Made by a program: the position numbers and the translations under genes
From: Trichosphaerium sp. ATCC 40318
Lineage: Eukaryota > Discosea > Flabellinia > Trichosidae
Assembly (NCBI GenBank): GCA_038496445.1
Contig: JALMLS010000507.1
Location: forward strand, 62,001-126,000
Reading direction: 5' to 3'
DNA: 64,000 nucleotides
Notes under the pieces: generated by a model
What the model saw: only the letters and a program-made list of their open reading frames with translations
Told to the model about the DNA's origin: nothing
Databases searched by the model: none
Part shown: positions 1 through 12,113 of the stretch, one piece after another
Layout of the letters: every line of letters begins with the position of its first letter
Numbering within the stretch: the stretch's first letter is position 1

Positions 1-795
1 ATACGAAAAAATTTGTATTCAAATCCTGTTAGAGTAATTATCAAGCATTGGAAACATGGTAATAGACATGGAGATTCCAAACAGTACTACGATAATGGCC
101 ATTTACAGATACACTGTACTTATGTTGATGGTAAGCTTGAAGGAGAGTTCAATACATGGTATAGCAATGGCACAAAGCAATATAGATACCACTTTGTTAA
201 TGGGGTAAGGGAAGGACAGTACAAGTCTTGGAGAAGGACATGTGAACTTATAGAGCAGTGTTACTATGTTGAAGGGGAAAAAGAAGGAGAAGCAAAGAAG
301 TGGTATAAGAACGGTAAACTTCAACAGCAGAGTTATTTCGTCAAAGGTAAAGTCCAAGGAGAAAGTATGTCTTGGTATAAAACTGGTCAAATAAGCGAGC
401 ATAGTAACATTGTTAATGGCGAAGGAAACTATACGGAGTGGCACTCGAATGGTAAATTAAAGGAAGAATCTTTTTTTAAAAATGGTGAACGTGAGGGACA
501 GTCCAAGCAGTGGTTCAACAATGGGCAACTAAAAGAGGATTGTTGTTATGTCAATGGTAAACGAGAAGGATGTTGCGCGCTATGGCGCTACAATGGTACA
601 AAGTACTCACAAAGGTATTTTGTAAATGGAAAACGAGAAGGAGAATTCAAGTCTTGGCATGATAATGGTCAATTACATGAATTGGGTACTTTCGCTAATG
701 ATGAACTAAAAGGAGAATTCTTATCCTGGGACGAAAACGGTTCGTTGAAAAGTACACAACATTTCGGCGGGATGAAAGAATGTAGCATCTTGTGA
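1..795 (+). CDS. MORN_2 / YwqK-type repeat protein (5' partial)
   Basis: The frame is open from the first base and has no usable ATG before about position 367, so the gene starts left of the window. The protein is a run of about ten repeats of roughly 23 residues with the pattern W-[YH]-x-N-G-x-L-x-x-x-x-x-[FY]-V-N-G-K-[RE]-E-G-E. This matches the MORN_2 repeats annotated in bacteria as YwqK-family and common in giant DNA viruses of amoebae. No enzyme domain is visible; such repeats probably form an extended beta surface. The gene has no introns over nearly 800 bp, unlike the conserved genes around it, which is compatible with viral or bacterial origin (inference). Stop at 793-795. Confidence 0.75.
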   Translation: MRKNLYSNPVRVIIKHWKHGNRHGDSKQYYDNGHLQIHCTYVDGKLEGEFNTWYSNGTKQYRYHFVNGVREGQYKSWRRTCELIEQCYYVEGEKEGEAKKWYKNGKLQQQSYFVKGKVQGESMSWYKTGQISEHSNIVNGEGNYTEWHSNGKLKEESFFKNGEREGQSKQWFNNGQLKEDCCYVNGKREGCCALWRYNGTKYSQRYFVNGKREGEFKSWHDNGQLHELGTFANDELKGEFLSWDENGSLKSTQHFGGMKECSIL

Positions 796-1111
796 GTGGT
801 TGTACTAGTCTGTATACAACTTTTATATCTAAAGGTAATCTTGTTTGGATATACTGGTTTGAAGATGTCAATGCGAGTGCAAGTTCAAGCAAATGTAAAG
901 TATCTAATACAATTGCATGCAACACGTCGCAGTTTGACAGAGTCAAACATGATCAAGACATCCGAATTACAAATTACAACTTGAATTTTATCATTTTACA
1001 TGAAATCGGTCCATTTACAAACAAGAACCCTACTAGTGATCTCTCATCTTGTTTATCCTAATATTTCTTATTATTTGCTACCACACAAAATTTAGAATAA
1101 AGAAAAAAAGT
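796..1111. other. Intergenic, convergent 3' ends
   Basis: This lies between the end of the MORN_2 gene and the end of the TPR gene on the other strand. Only short overlapping reading frames without family resemblance are present. I see nothing else in it. Confidence 0.5.
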
Positions 1112-2433
1112 TTATGGTTTTACCTCAAAAAAAAAATTGGTCACGTGATAAAAAAAGTTGTACCTTTGCACTAGTTCTAGATTTCGTATTGCATATTTGC
1201 AATCAGGCTTTAGTGAAATAGCTTGTGACAAGTCAGCTATCGCATTATCTGTATCTTTTATCTCTATGAATAGATTTGCCCTGTTTAAATATGCCTTATA
1301 ATCTTTGGGGTTGTGCTTCAAACACGTGTTAAAATCTCTAAATCACATAAAAAAAAATTGGATAAAAGAAATGCGAGTAAAACTTAAAGACTGATTGCGT
1401 ACTGTAGTGCCCTTACAAAGTCTTTATGGTACTCTTTGTATACACACCCTCTATTAAGGTATGCGTTCGCACATTTCTTCTCCAAGGCTATGCACTTTGT
1501 GTAATCTTGCAGGGCTTAACAAGGAGGTGATAAGTTAAAGCTTTAATAAAAAAAAAGATGGCACCTCTTTCTGGCTGGTTGAAATAGTCATGAAACTGGA
1601 CCGCTCTACAATAATACGCGTTTGCGTAACTAGGATTAATAGTTAAGGCATACGAAAGATCCTTCAAAGCCATATCATGCATGTTCATTTGACTCAAACA
1701 AAGCGCTCTCAAGAGAAAACCTATCAACTAATAAGAAAAACCTGGAGAAATATACTAACACCACTACGTCTTTTCCATTTGTTAACTATTACGTACCATG
1801 TTCCCATTCATTATTATTTGTCAAAGCAGTATTAAGTATTTTAAGACATGAGGTATAGTTGCCAGTTTCCTATTTTGTTCGAAAATACAATGTCAGTTTA
1901 AACTTCATTTAAAACTAATAAATAACGTAACTAGTTCTATATGCGCTACTGCAGCTTGGTATCTAAGCTCTAACGGGTTTAGTTGCATACACTGAGCGTA
2001 CAACGCTCGTGACTTGTCATAGTTGTGCATTACATAATTTAAATGTCCGAGATGTTCCAAGACATGATAATTTGATGGCTGGAAACGGACAGCTTTCTCC
2101 AAAGCGCTATAATATTTTTTTTACGTTAGGAAGTGTAAAAATGTGTCTTGTACTTTTTTTTATCTTTTTTTACCTTTCAGCTTTAATAAGGTCTCCCATG
2201 CCTATGTATACGTCATGACGTATAGCCCATACTTCATAGGAGTCGCCACTTTGTTTTTGAGCCTTATTCGTATCTTCTAACGCCTTGGTATACTCCCCAC
2301 ACTCTCTGTAAAGAATAGCACGTGATAATAACAAATTAGCGTTATTTGGCTTTCTATGTAACGCTTCGCATGCATCCTGGATTTTTACACTCATATTATT
2401 GCATCTTGAAGCGCTAGGCTGCTCCTCAGCCAT
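1112..2433 (-). CDS. Tetratricopeptide repeat (TPR) protein
   Basis: The start ATG is the complement of 2431-2433. At least six exons join in frame, for example across introns at about 2110-2175 and 1858-1918. The product, about 280 residues, is almost entirely TPR: helix pairs with the A-x-x-x-[YF]-x-x-A-[IL]-x-x-[LY]-P pattern such as EYTKALEDTNKA, NYDKSRALYAQCMQLNPLE, MALKDLSYALTINPSYANAY and NAIADLSQAISLKPDCKYA. TPRs form protein-binding superhelices, so a scaffold or co-chaperone role is likely, but nothing indicates the partner. The last exon seems to end within a few codons of the donor near 1165, so the exact stop is uncertain. Confidence 0.75.
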
Positions 2434-2538
2434 TACATCAAAAAAACTAAAAGAAGACAGTTTTCTTCGACTAACTTAAACTCGTGTTGTTTTCGATTTT
2501 TTAATTCGTTTTGGTCTTTGGTTATTTTAAGTGTATCT

Positions 2539-4489
2539 TTACAGTGTGCTATCATCATTCAAAGCATCTTCGCTACTACCAGAGGTAGCATCGCCAACAA
2601 AATCAAACTCCTCACCACCTTGCATAACACCTTCCATTATTACAATATTCTCATTTCGTTTTGCTCGAAAATGAACAAAAGCAGCACCAGCAATAATGCC
2701 CATAATCAAGCAAGCAATACCTACCAACATTAATAAAATCTATCACATGTATAAAAGATAAATGCACGATACCAGTAAGTGCAGCTTCAACCAGACTTGG
2801 AAGCTGATATTCTTTAGATGATACAGGAGATGTGGTAGGTATAGGAGTATCAGGTTTTGCCAAAAATAGACTTCTAGCCTCTATGGCTCCTCCAGCATGT
2901 TCTGTAAATACTCCTTCGACACCCATATTGAATAGGTATAAATACTCTATCCAAAAATGTTACAACGCTTGTTTCTTACTGCAAAACAATTATGACAACA
3001 AACACGAACCATTTTTTTCTTCGTTTTGAAACAGTACTTCTATATCTGAGTCTTCTAATGAAGGACGAAGTGTCCATGTATGAACGCTCATATTAAGTGT
3101 TCTAGCATAATCAACTAAAGGTTTACCTACCATAATACCAAGCTCTCCAAGGTGACGTATACTAACCCAACCCAATGTCAATAGATAATAACAAAATATA
3201 AGTGCTATTTTAAAAGCGTACGTCACAAAATACTCGGAGAATAGGTACTTCTTTTGTGGAGATACAACATCTACATACTAGAGCACATGCATAAATATTA
3301 CAGATAGCTAATACTGTTGACGCACTGCTGAGATTTTTTGAAGACCATCTTTTGTGAGTAATTCTTCAAATTTAGAACTGGTATCAGCTGCTCTTAAACC
3401 AGCTGTATCTACTAGTTGAACAAGCCTACATACCATCTACTGTTACTAACAATACTGTAGAAGCAAATACATATAAAAAAACGAACGGAATATCTGTTTT
3501 CTTGTTCAGGTCCTCCAAGAAAGTTGTTTCGAATGATTGAATGTATATTTTAGCTTCAGGCTTTGTAAAGTTTGCCATCAATGAATCAAGGATTAACTGA
3601 CCAATATCGAAGCCAGCCTGTACGCCAAAAAGAAGTGATTAAAACAACTGTACCAGAATAGTGAGCGTACATCTTTAAAGTACTTTGGTTGCTTCGCTTC
3701 AGGGTATACACCGACATTTTTACCAAGATCTTGGTTAGCCTTGGAAACAAATGATAGTACTTCATTAAAAGTTGGAATTTTAAAGAATCCATTGTACATC
3801 TGACTCCTCGTATCAACGCGCTGCTTTACGCGAAGAGTCTTTATTTCAGCCAAGCTGAAATCTAAAGGAAACAGTTAATAAGAAATAAAGTATGAGTACA
3901 GCAGTAAAAGAACGAAAACTTAAAATCAAAAAAGCGACATTTTGGTTTGAGAAATCTGAAGCACGTGCCATTTGCAAACCAACCGTCTAGGCTCTGTCCA
4001 CTACCTAGTGTTACAACTCTTCTTCTACTAGAAAATTCAGGCTTAGAAGCTACGTTTGTGACAGAAGATAGCTCAATGTCATGAACGCAAACTAATACAC
4101 CATCTTTTGTTACTACTACGTCAGGTTCTACAAAATCGACGCCTAGTGCTCGCGTTAGACGATACTATATCGCAATTACGCTGTATTACAGCGATAAACG
4201 GTCGTATGTTGTCAAAAAAGGTATAATATGACTATTTTGGAGATAACAGTTACCTTGCTTTATTGCAATGTCATATGACGCTAATGTATGCTCCGGAACG
4301 AAGTATGGCGCTATTTTATGTCAAAAACATTTGAATTCTCACTCCGTTACCTCCACGATGCCCTATTATATAAATACTGCTATCTGTAAGTATTTGTAAT
4401 GAAACTTCGCTCATCTCGCACCTCTGTACTCTAACTATAGAAAAAAAACAAACAAGCACTAAGAGAGCGCTTAGGACACTCCAGTTCAT
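2539..4489 (-). CDS. Glycerophosphodiester phosphodiesterase, membrane-anchored
   Basis: The start ATG (complement of 4487-4489) opens a hydrophobic signal peptide (MNWSVLSALLVLVCFFSIV). The catalytic core follows across introns: GHRGAPYFVPEHT, then VDFVEPDVVVTKDG and VHD. These are the HRG...PE.T, E-x-D and HD metal and catalytic elements of the GDPD TIM barrel, which hydrolyses glycerophosphodiesters to glycerol-3-phosphate and an alcohol. The C-terminal exon holds one transmembrane segment (MLVGIACLIMGIIAGAAFV) and a short acidic tail, so the catalytic domain is probably lumenal or extracellular. It is divergently arranged with the Mpv17 gene. Exon boundaries in the middle (3200-3600) are approximate. 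Confidence 0.85.
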
Positions 4490-4779
4490 GACGGCGGGGA
4501 AAACGACAGCTTAAAATACCTTAGCTTAATGAGTGTGAGCGGTTGCTACTTAATACGTTTTTGTGATTCCTCACCAGATTACTGAGCTCGAAAAACCATC
4601 GCTACCAAGGCTACGAGTACGTCAGAGCCATTTAACGTACTATTGTACAATTCGTTGAAGTGTGACGTGACGACTTTTACATTCGAAAAGTCTTGAACAG
4701 TTTATAACTTGAACGCATTCCAGTTCTCTCACCCCAAGCAGTTTATTGACGGACACACGGGTATTTCTATTGGCACCAA

Positions 4780-5608
4780 ATGATGAAACTGGCAAGAAGC
4801 TACCACGGGGCGCTCCACAGATTCCCAATCGCTACCAAATCTATCACAGCGTTCGCTGTTGTGTTTTTTGGCGATGCCGTCATGCAAGCCATCGAATATA
4901 AACGTAAACCACTCGCAAACACTTCAAAAATGACAACAGAAACACAACAACCTTTTAAATATGATTTTAAGAGGTCTTTAAAGATGAGCTCTTTTGGTTT
5001 ACTATTCGTCGGACCTGTTCTACACTATTGGTATGCCGTGCTGAGCCGGTTTACGCCATTTTTAAATACGTTCCCAAAAGGAACACTTTTGCGTAATGTA
5101 GCTACAATAACACCGCAACGTACGAAAATCAATTAAAACGAGCGAAAAAACGTTTTATCAACGCTTTCTTAATTTTACGTTTTTGAACAAATGGATTTAA
5201 TTTTGAGAATACTCACGCACTATAGTCGCTGCTGATCAATTAATATGTGCTCCTATATTCGTAGCGTCATTTTTCACATACATGTCCATGTTTGAAAGGT
5301 ACATACGTTTTTTTAATGTTGATGAGAAAAAAACAAGATTTATTTCTAAAAAGAGTTCTAACCGGTTTTAAAATAGTGCTAGTCTATCTAACATGAAGGA
5401 AAAATTAACACAAAATATGTGGCCTACAGTATTAGCCAATTGGAGCTTTTGGCCTGGCGTACAAATCTTGAATTTAACATTAGTTCCATTACATTACAGA
5501 GTTGTAGTTATAAATGGTTTTAGTGTTTTTTGGAACGCTTATTTATCACATGTAGAACATAAAGAACCCATACAAAATACACTCAATGTAAATAAAACAA
5601 ATTTTTAA
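4780..5608 (+). CDS. Mpv17/PMP22 family membrane protein
   Basis: Three or four exons join in frame. N-terminal YHGALHRFPIATKSITAFAVVFFGDAVMQ is the family's first helix (Y...L...P..T......GD...Q). A middle exon near 5222-5299 gives AADQLICAPIF, matching the conserved DQ..FAP. The last exon gives NWSFWPGVQILNLTLVPLHYR followed by FWNAYLSH, the diagnostic W-x-x-W-P-x-x-Q-x-x-N...VP...R...W..YLS signature. Length of about 190-200 residues is usual. Family members sit in mitochondrial inner or peroxisomal membranes and affect small-molecule permeability; which membrane applies cannot be told here. Upstream is the divergent GDPD gene. Confidence 0.9.
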
Positions 5609-5757
5609 CAACTACTGATGACTGTATTTCAACAACAAAAAAAGCCCAAAAAGTTTGACACATTGCAAAAAAATGAAAAAAGCGCAATGTGTCAAAATGC
5701 TCTTCATTTATTCAGATAATAGCTCAACTACTTGCTTGAGCTGATACTGTTTACAAA

Positions 5758-8700
5758 ATGGCAACAGTACCGCCATTATCGGAACTATGTATTCGTTCAA
5801 TGGCCAAGGCGCTCAAAGAAAATAAACTATCGTTAAAAGACGCTGAGATGACTATTGGTACGCATGAGTGGTATAAAGCGGTATTAAGCGTTTATTAGAA
5901 TCGCGTATAAAGATAATGTCTTATTTGTTGCATTTTAACGCGCTTTCGGACAGCATACTGCTTGAACTATTGCTTCCGTCATATGGCGCTCTTAATTTGC
6001 CATCAGCACACCTTCTCACTGATGTGGGCGTACAAAGCATTGCTGAAGCGTGTCCACGCCTCACAGGCCTGTCAAGTACGTACAAAAACATGTTTTAAAC
6101 TTGCTAAATCAAGGAATCTCAGTAAACAGATGCTACGGCGTTACAGATCTTGGTGTTAGTCTGATAATATCAAAATGCACAAATTTAAGCACGCTAAACA
6201 TCAGCGATTGCTATAAACTAACAGGTATTCCACACGCCGTTACAACTCACAATACTAATACTTACGCGTACAAGACGCGTCATTCAAGGACGTAGAAACG
6301 TTACCATCCTTCTGTAAACTTGATGTGGCTAATTGCACGCTAATCACATCTGTATCTATTGACAGCATTGCCGATAGTTCTACAACTAAGTTACAACACT
6401 TGGCACGTGCGCTAATTGTCGTGGCTTGTTTTTTTTAAACTGACTTTTTTCACTCCAGAACATTAATGGATTGACCAAAGTTACTGACTCTGCTATTGTT
6501 AACCTCTCCAAAAAATGCCCCAACCTTACTAGCCTATACGTACAGGTTAGTATACCATTATAAAAACTGTGTCATGTGCCATAAAACGTCACTAAAAGGA
6601 ATATATTAGGGATGTAAGGAACTTTCAGATAAAGCTACAAATTCATTAGCACAAAATTGTACAAGCTTGGTAAATTTATCTCTTGCAGGCTGTTACTGTA
6701 TAACAGGTATGTTAATATGGAATTAATGGATTCAACTTTTGTTCCTCCTCTTACCACAGAGAACGAAATATTGTCGAGCAAGTAGCGACATCTTTCTTCT
6801 TATTTTCCTTCCTTGTTTAGATGAAGGTATAGAGGCACTTGTTTCTGGCTGTACCAGTATTACTTACCTTTCAATCCGTGATTGTAACCAATTAAGAGAC
6901 AAGTCTCTTAGCGCACTTGCGCATTCATTACCAAATCTCAAAACCATCGGTAAAGAAAACCAAACTGTTATCAAATAAGTTTACTTTTCGTTTAGATATG
7001 AGTTGGTGTCCTGTATCTGGACCAGGGTTATTCTCAATAGCGAACTCTCCAATAGCTGTACTTTTACCAGTATTTCGTTACGTGTGTTCCTAATTCTTCG
7101 TTTAAACAGACTTCTCTTGACACCCTCAATTGTTCTTGGTGTAATCTTATGCTCGCTCCTGTATTTCGAGGTGTACGTTTCTCTACTACTACTCACTCTG
7201 TTGGATGTATTATAGAGGTTCTAACTTGGATTATTCTTTAGTCTGTATCGGAATTCGTACATTTGACAGACTTGACTATTGCTTGGCTTACACTTGGTGA
7301 TGAAACATTTGAAACAATTCTTAAAGAGCTAACTAATTTAACACGTCTTGACATGTCTGGATGTAATGATATTACATCAGAAGGATTTTCTAAGTTCAGT
7401 ATGTACCCATCATATAAGTTTATTACCCTCGATTTTGCTTGGTGTAGGGTACGTTTTCTAACAACATATTCCTATTTTTTTCTTATTTTGTCTTTTTGCC
7501 GTGGTTATTAGCTCGCAAAGGCAAAATGTTTTCCATAGAAATTTAACACAGCTTACCACTTTTTTATTTATAATTGGAGAGCCGTAATTGGTATTTTAAA
7601 AGTGAAGAAGGGTGTGAAATCTTTACTGACTTTTTTGAAGGGGTTAAATGATGATAACTTGGCTGTTATTGCTGATAGATGTCCTAATCTTACACATCTT
7701 GAACTCCCATTATGTTTATCTGTATCAGACCAAGGACTTAAGTCTCTTTCACAGTGCCCAAACCTACTACAATTAGTGTTAAACAGAAACAAAAATTTTA
7801 CAGATGATGGATTTTCTTTCACACAGGCATGTTTGTCCTCTGAACAGTGGATAAGTCAATGAGACATAATGACGATTTTTACTTATTGAGCTTATATAGG
7901 ACACACCCAAACTGCGTATTTTATATCTTGCGGATGTACCAATCACAGATCAAGGGCTTGTTTCAGTTTGTAAACAATGTCAAAATATCCGAGCGATTGT
8001 TCTTTCTGGTATCCCTCATTTAACAAATGTACGCAAAAGGTTACTTCATACCTGCCTCTCAGCTATATTTTCTACACCACGTATATACAACACTTGATGG
8101 TGTATCTATGCTGTTGAGTGTACTAGAACGCAAGAAAATACAGTCAAGTTAATGTTGTTTAGAATGGAATAGAAGCTTTGGCTATGTACTTAAAAAATCT
8201 TACGCTTTTGAGTTTGAGCGGTTGTTGTATGGTTACGGATGAAGCCATTATAGAGCTTGTAGATAATTGTCATGATACAATACAAACTTTAAATATAGCT
8301 CAAACATGTATTACAGATGCAGCGGTTGAAGTACGTCAATAGTTCTACGAACTTTATTTCTTTGCAATTTTTACTTTTTTGTTGTTTTTTATCATATAAC
8401 ACAACACTATACAAACTATTAGTTGTGTCATTGATGCACAGTATACAAAGTATTTATATTAGTAATTTACAGTCGATTGACTTCAATACGTGATAAGATA
8501 GAAGAGTAGAATTCAAAAAAAAAGTATTCTTCTTCTTTCTTGATTTTTTTTTGTTCATATCTCAAATACTCGTTTACTTATTCTTTCTTTTTCAAGCATA
8601 TTGCAAAGAAATGTCACGCCTTACTGACCCTTATAATATCGTTTATACCTACAATAACAGATATCAGTCTAAAACATATTGCAGAAAATTTACACTATTT

Positions 8701-9013
8701 ACATAAACTAGAATGTTCTGCTTGCCATATTATATCTGACAAGGGCCTTTGTGGTGTTTTGTTTAGTTGTAGAAACCTAAGACATTTGAATGTTGGCGGA
8801 TGTAAAGCTATAACAGATGATTTTGTACGAAACTTTCTCTTCTTCTTTAAACACAAACAAAAAGTGGTGGATTTTTCTGAGTGTTTTTTTTAGATGTATG
8901 AAGTTATTCTGTATGGTCAGTACCTGCAAGTATTAGATGTATCTCATTGTGTTCTTATAACAGCTGGTGCTAAAGAAATGGTTAAATCTCAAACAAATGC
9001 TACTGTAAAATAG
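5758..9013 (+). CDS. Cysteine-containing LRR protein (AMN1/FBXL-like)
   Basis: An intron-rich gene with at least ten exons. The first exon (MATVPPLSELCIRSMAKALK) joins across a 46-nt intron starting GTACGC to an N-terminal helical region (SRIKIMSYLLHFNALSDSILLELLLPS). Many LRR_CC repeats follow with the pattern C-P-x-L-x-x-L-x-L-x-x-C-x-x-[IL]-T-D-x-[GA]-[IVL], e.g. NCYGVTDLGVSLI, GCKELSDKATNSLA, GCYCITDEGIEALV, GCNDITSEGFSK and GCKAITDDFV. Such proteins are substrate receptors of SCF ligases or AMN1-type exit-network proteins. I do not see a clear F-box at the N-terminus. One intron (6403-6458) is GC-AG. Stop TAG at 9011-9013. Some internal exon edges are uncertain. Confidence 0.8.
6403..6458 (+). 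other. GC-AG intron, donor GCACGT
   Basis: Exon ...TTA CAA CAC TTG is followed by GCACGT and the acceptor TCCAG. Joining gives LQHL-NINGLTKVTDSAIVNL, an in-frame LRR. No GT donor nearby gives this join. Confidence 0.75.
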
Positions 9014-9240
9014 AAATAGAAGAGTCAATAATGACATAAAAAAAAGTTAACTAACCAAACGATTTTTTCAGTCAAGGTGCAGCCGTAACCTAAGCTGCTA
9101 GAATGAACTGAACGGCCAATTGATGTCAACATTCACTATTTACCTCATCACAATTGTCTGTCGATAAAATTACGTCAATGTAAGAAAAATAATTCACTGA
9201 AAAAGAAACAACACGTCAGGATCGTATAACTTTTGTTAGC

Positions 9241-10428
9241 AATGTTGAAATTATTTGGTTCAAAAGAGACAGTTGCAGACAGCTGTTGAGTAGTCCACTA
9301 CCTTGTTTAATGCACTTGAAGCTTACAAGAGCATAGACATCATAAAAAACTAAAAAGAAAAGCGCTACCTTCGTGTGCGTGTTGTTTGTTATCACCCCAA
9401 ACTTGGTGTTAGGAGAGTGGCAAAAATTCTACACTAACTGCTTTAAAAGAACGAGAGAGCGCTTAAGAACGCATAAGCCTCGGTATTCAAGACTCTACTT
9501 TTTTCCAATTACTCGAGCAGCGGCAACTAATGCAGAAACTCAAAAACCTCCAAGAAGCAAGAAAGACAGCAGAAGCCAAAACCCCTACAACCAGCAAAAA
9601 GAATGAAAAGAAAGGGAAAACCAGAAAGAGTAGTGTTTCTGAAATAAGAGCACAAAGAGGTACTTAGTTTGCATAAGAAACCATTTTAAACAAAACTGTA
9701 AATATAACTTTTCAATGAAGAAGACGAACAAGACTCTTTCAAAGACCCTTTTTAAATATATATTTTTATACTCTACTAGTGCCCATGGACGGGCACTTTA
9801 TAGGGTTTTTTTATATTACTGAGATCACGGACTTAATGATTATTTCCTAGACATTTCAGAATTGGACATGAATACAATGCCTGGTGTAGCGATAGAGTTT
9901 CCAGATCCTAATAATCTCACTAACTTCAACATTACTATAACTCCTTCAGATGGACTGTACAAGAATTGTACATATAGATTTTCTTTGAGAGTTCCTACAA
10001 ACTACCCTCATGCTCCTCCAAAAGTTGTTTGTAATACATTGGCACGCTTTTTTATTTAAACGAAAGTTGAAGCCACTTTCTTCTGACTATTGACTTGCTT
10101 CTCTCTTGTTCCTTACTATTTTATTTAAAGGTATATCATCCTAATATTGATCTCAATGGTGCCGTGTGCTTGAATATTTTACGTGAAGATTGGAAGCCTG
10201 TACTTACTCTTGAATCTGTTATATTTGGTTTGCTGTTTTTGTTCATCGAACCTAACCCAAATGATCCACTCAACATTGGTATGTTGTTTTTCTGTCTAGT
10301 TGTTAACGTTTGTACATTTAGAAGCAGCCAACTTAATGATAAACAATAAGGCAGAGTTTGAAAGTCGTGTATACATATCTCTCAGAGGTGGCAATGTCGC
10401 CGGAAGACAATTTCCTAAATTGTTGTAA
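9241..10428 (+). CDS. UBE2M: NEDD8-conjugating enzyme E2 (Ubc12/UBE2M)
   Basis: The likely first exon starts MLKLFGSKE at 9241, like the MIKLF start of animal UBE2M, which docks on the NEDD8 E1. A coiled basic segment follows ([18 protein letters not shown], to 9660), then the UBC fold: [30 protein letters not shown], and across a GC-AG intron [21 protein letters not shown] with the active Cys in NGAVCLNI. A further exon gives [13 protein letters not shown], and the last gives the C-terminal helices ending QFPKLL. Ubc12 transfers NEDD8 to cullins and so activates SCF ligases, which fits the many F-box genes nearby. The join between the first exon and the coiled segment is unresolved. Confidence 0.92.
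10042..10130 (+). other. GC-AG intron in Ubc12, donor GCACGC
   Basis: The exon ends ...TGT AAT ACA TTG and the next starts GTA TAT CAT CCT. The join CNTL-VYHPNID aligns with CETM-VYHPNID of animal UBE2M, so the donor must be GCACGC. Confidence 0.85.
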
Positions 10429-11565
10429 TTTTAATGCCATGTAACAAACTTAAACAAGCTCGAACAATCTTTTACAGGTCTTATACTTTAGCTAGTATCA
10501 TCAACCGGTTAAATATTTGCCCATTTCGGTCAAGTTTGGATAAACTTTTTCTTTTATTTTTCGCGTGCTCTTATTTTTGATAAAATAAGTAGTACACCAC
10601 TGAACAGTTGAGCATTGTTGGGTAAGTTAGCTAAATGCCTGTCTAATTTCAAATCACTGACAGTTATCAATTATTTTAGCAAACCATAAGCGAGAGTTTA
10701 CTACAAAGGTTGAGGTAAAAAGAGAAAATGAAAACCATAAAAAAGTTGTTCTCAGAAAATTCTTGGATTGTGAATACTTGGATTACCACAATAATTTGTC
10801 AATGGATTAAACTTCAAAATAAAAACAACTTAGCATGCTCATCTCATAGTGGTGCACAGTCAACATACTTTCATCGCATGATTTTCTGGTTCGAATCCAG
10901 GCCGCGGCATTAAAAACCGCGGTCGCTTGATGGTTCAAGCAGTCGGTATCATTACCCGGCTTTTCTATTCTAGTGTGCTTCCTATAGTTCTCAACAAATT
11001 GAGATAGGACCACACTCTTGTCATGTGACGCCATCACCACTTTTTATGCTCAGAAACAATGTAGTATAGAATGTTATTCTTTAGCAACGTCTAATCACGT
11101 GTAGTTTAATAACAGTTTTTATTCTAGACCAACCATCTTCTCGCGTAGCGCCCAAAAATCTTTGGCTAGATGTGGACGTGTAGCATATTGTCTTGGTACA
11201 ACTACATTAACACGTGATCAATTTTTACTTGGGATCTGTACAAAAAATCCGTTTTTCAAGCAAAACACGCGTGGATTTCTGCTGTTTTTTTACCACATAT
11301 TTGCAATTGCCAATTTCTACGACATAACACAACTGAAGCAGTATCTTTTTGTTGTTGATTTATTCCAAAGTAGTGCAAATGGATTGTTGCATAGGCGAAA
11401 CAACCCCAAGATCTGTCCTCTTGCGTACAAATCGAATTTGAACTATACTCAACAAGCGTTGGCATAGTGTAATTAGTACCGAGGATGGTCACCACTTTGA
11501 GAAATAAGGAAGGGAATGGCGTCAAGTTTAAGTTATTGCCGTGTTCATTTAGTGCAAAATCAACA
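10429..11565. other. Gene-poor stretch with structured, Pol III-like element
   Basis: I find no convincing protein gene here. It contains a perfect Pol III B-box motif (GGTTCGAATCC, 10888-10898) and several inverted repeats down to 11016, annotated separately. The rest (10429-10800, 11020-11565) shows only short reading frames. A possible coding exon near 11135-11240 on the plus strand has no recognisable family. Confidence 0.4.
10888..11016 (+). ncRNA. Candidate structured ncRNA or tRNA-derived element
   Basis: The 11-base B-box consensus GGTTCGAATCC sits in a T-arm-like stem (TCTGG/CCAGG). It is followed by CCGCGG...CCGCGG (about 10903-10921), a GCTTG/CAAGC hairpin (10924-10939), and a long hairpin at 10972-11016: AGTGTG, TCCTAT and CTCAA pair with TTGAG, ATAGGA and CACACT. 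A normal tRNA cannot be folded because no 5' acceptor strand matches the 3' strand. It could be a tRNA-derived SINE, a Pol III RNA or chance structure. Confidence 0.3.
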
Positions 11566-12113
11566 ATGAACGCTATGGAACTACTGACATCCCATACTGG
11601 AGTATGGGAAGGAACATACAGACGTATAGATGCTACAGGAAAGCTCATTAGCACTAAAAAGTCAAAACTTACCATGAAACGCTCTGGAAACAAGTGGTAT
11701 CAAACGAACGAATACGTATATGAAAATGGTGTGCATCAACACTTGAAAAGTTTTTTTTTCCTTCATTCTATGCTGAATACCTTCAAGGTCGCGTAGAGTT
11801 CCTTAATTTCGGTGTTTCTGAAATAAAAGACAACGAACTTCTTTTTGACAACCCTCGAATCCTTGGCAAGCTATGGGAGACCAAAGAAAACACAATCATG
11901 TTAACTTGGACCTACAAGGATGAACCTGGAAGCCGTTTGGTTGAAATGATTAATAAAATCACCGATAATCACCGTATGCGTGTATGGCAGCACTCTAAGA
12001 ACGACGTGTTCGAAGGGCTCACGATGATAGAAGAGTGGAGAAAAGTACAAGTTGAAGAGATACCAGATGATCATTTTCAACAGAAAACAAAAATTACACC
12101 AGCATCAAAGTAA
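11566..12113 (+). CDS. DUF3598-like protein, copy 1
   Basis: The start at 11566 (MNAMELL) puts the family-like N-terminus first: HTGVWEGTYRRIDATGK, then a strand-rich region with NEYVYENG. The second part has FDNPRILGKLWET, MLTWTYKDEPGSRLVEMI, NHRMRVWQ and a charged tail. This layout (H-x-G-x-W-x-G-x-Y...D..G) resembles the lipocalin-like DUF3598 family known mainly from cyanobacteria; function unknown. The reading frame shifts by one base at a run of nine T (11750-11758). Either a very short intron is removed (for example GTTTTT...AAG ending near 11788) or there is a homopolymer error. A paralogue lies at 35297-36632. Confidence 0.65.

Noticed and set aside
10840-10965. An intact or circularly permuted tRNA gene around the GGTTCGAATCC motif
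   Set aside because: The 3' acceptor strand CCGCGGC has no 5' partner upstream. The downstream CCGCGG with a GCTTG/CAAGC D-arm-like hairpin leaves a mismatch at 1:72, lacks A14/A21 and U33, and no anticodon stem pairs across the halves.
11256-11693. Minus-strand open frame of 145 codons
   Set aside because: It overlaps the DUF3598-like first exon in antisense and has no family resemblance.
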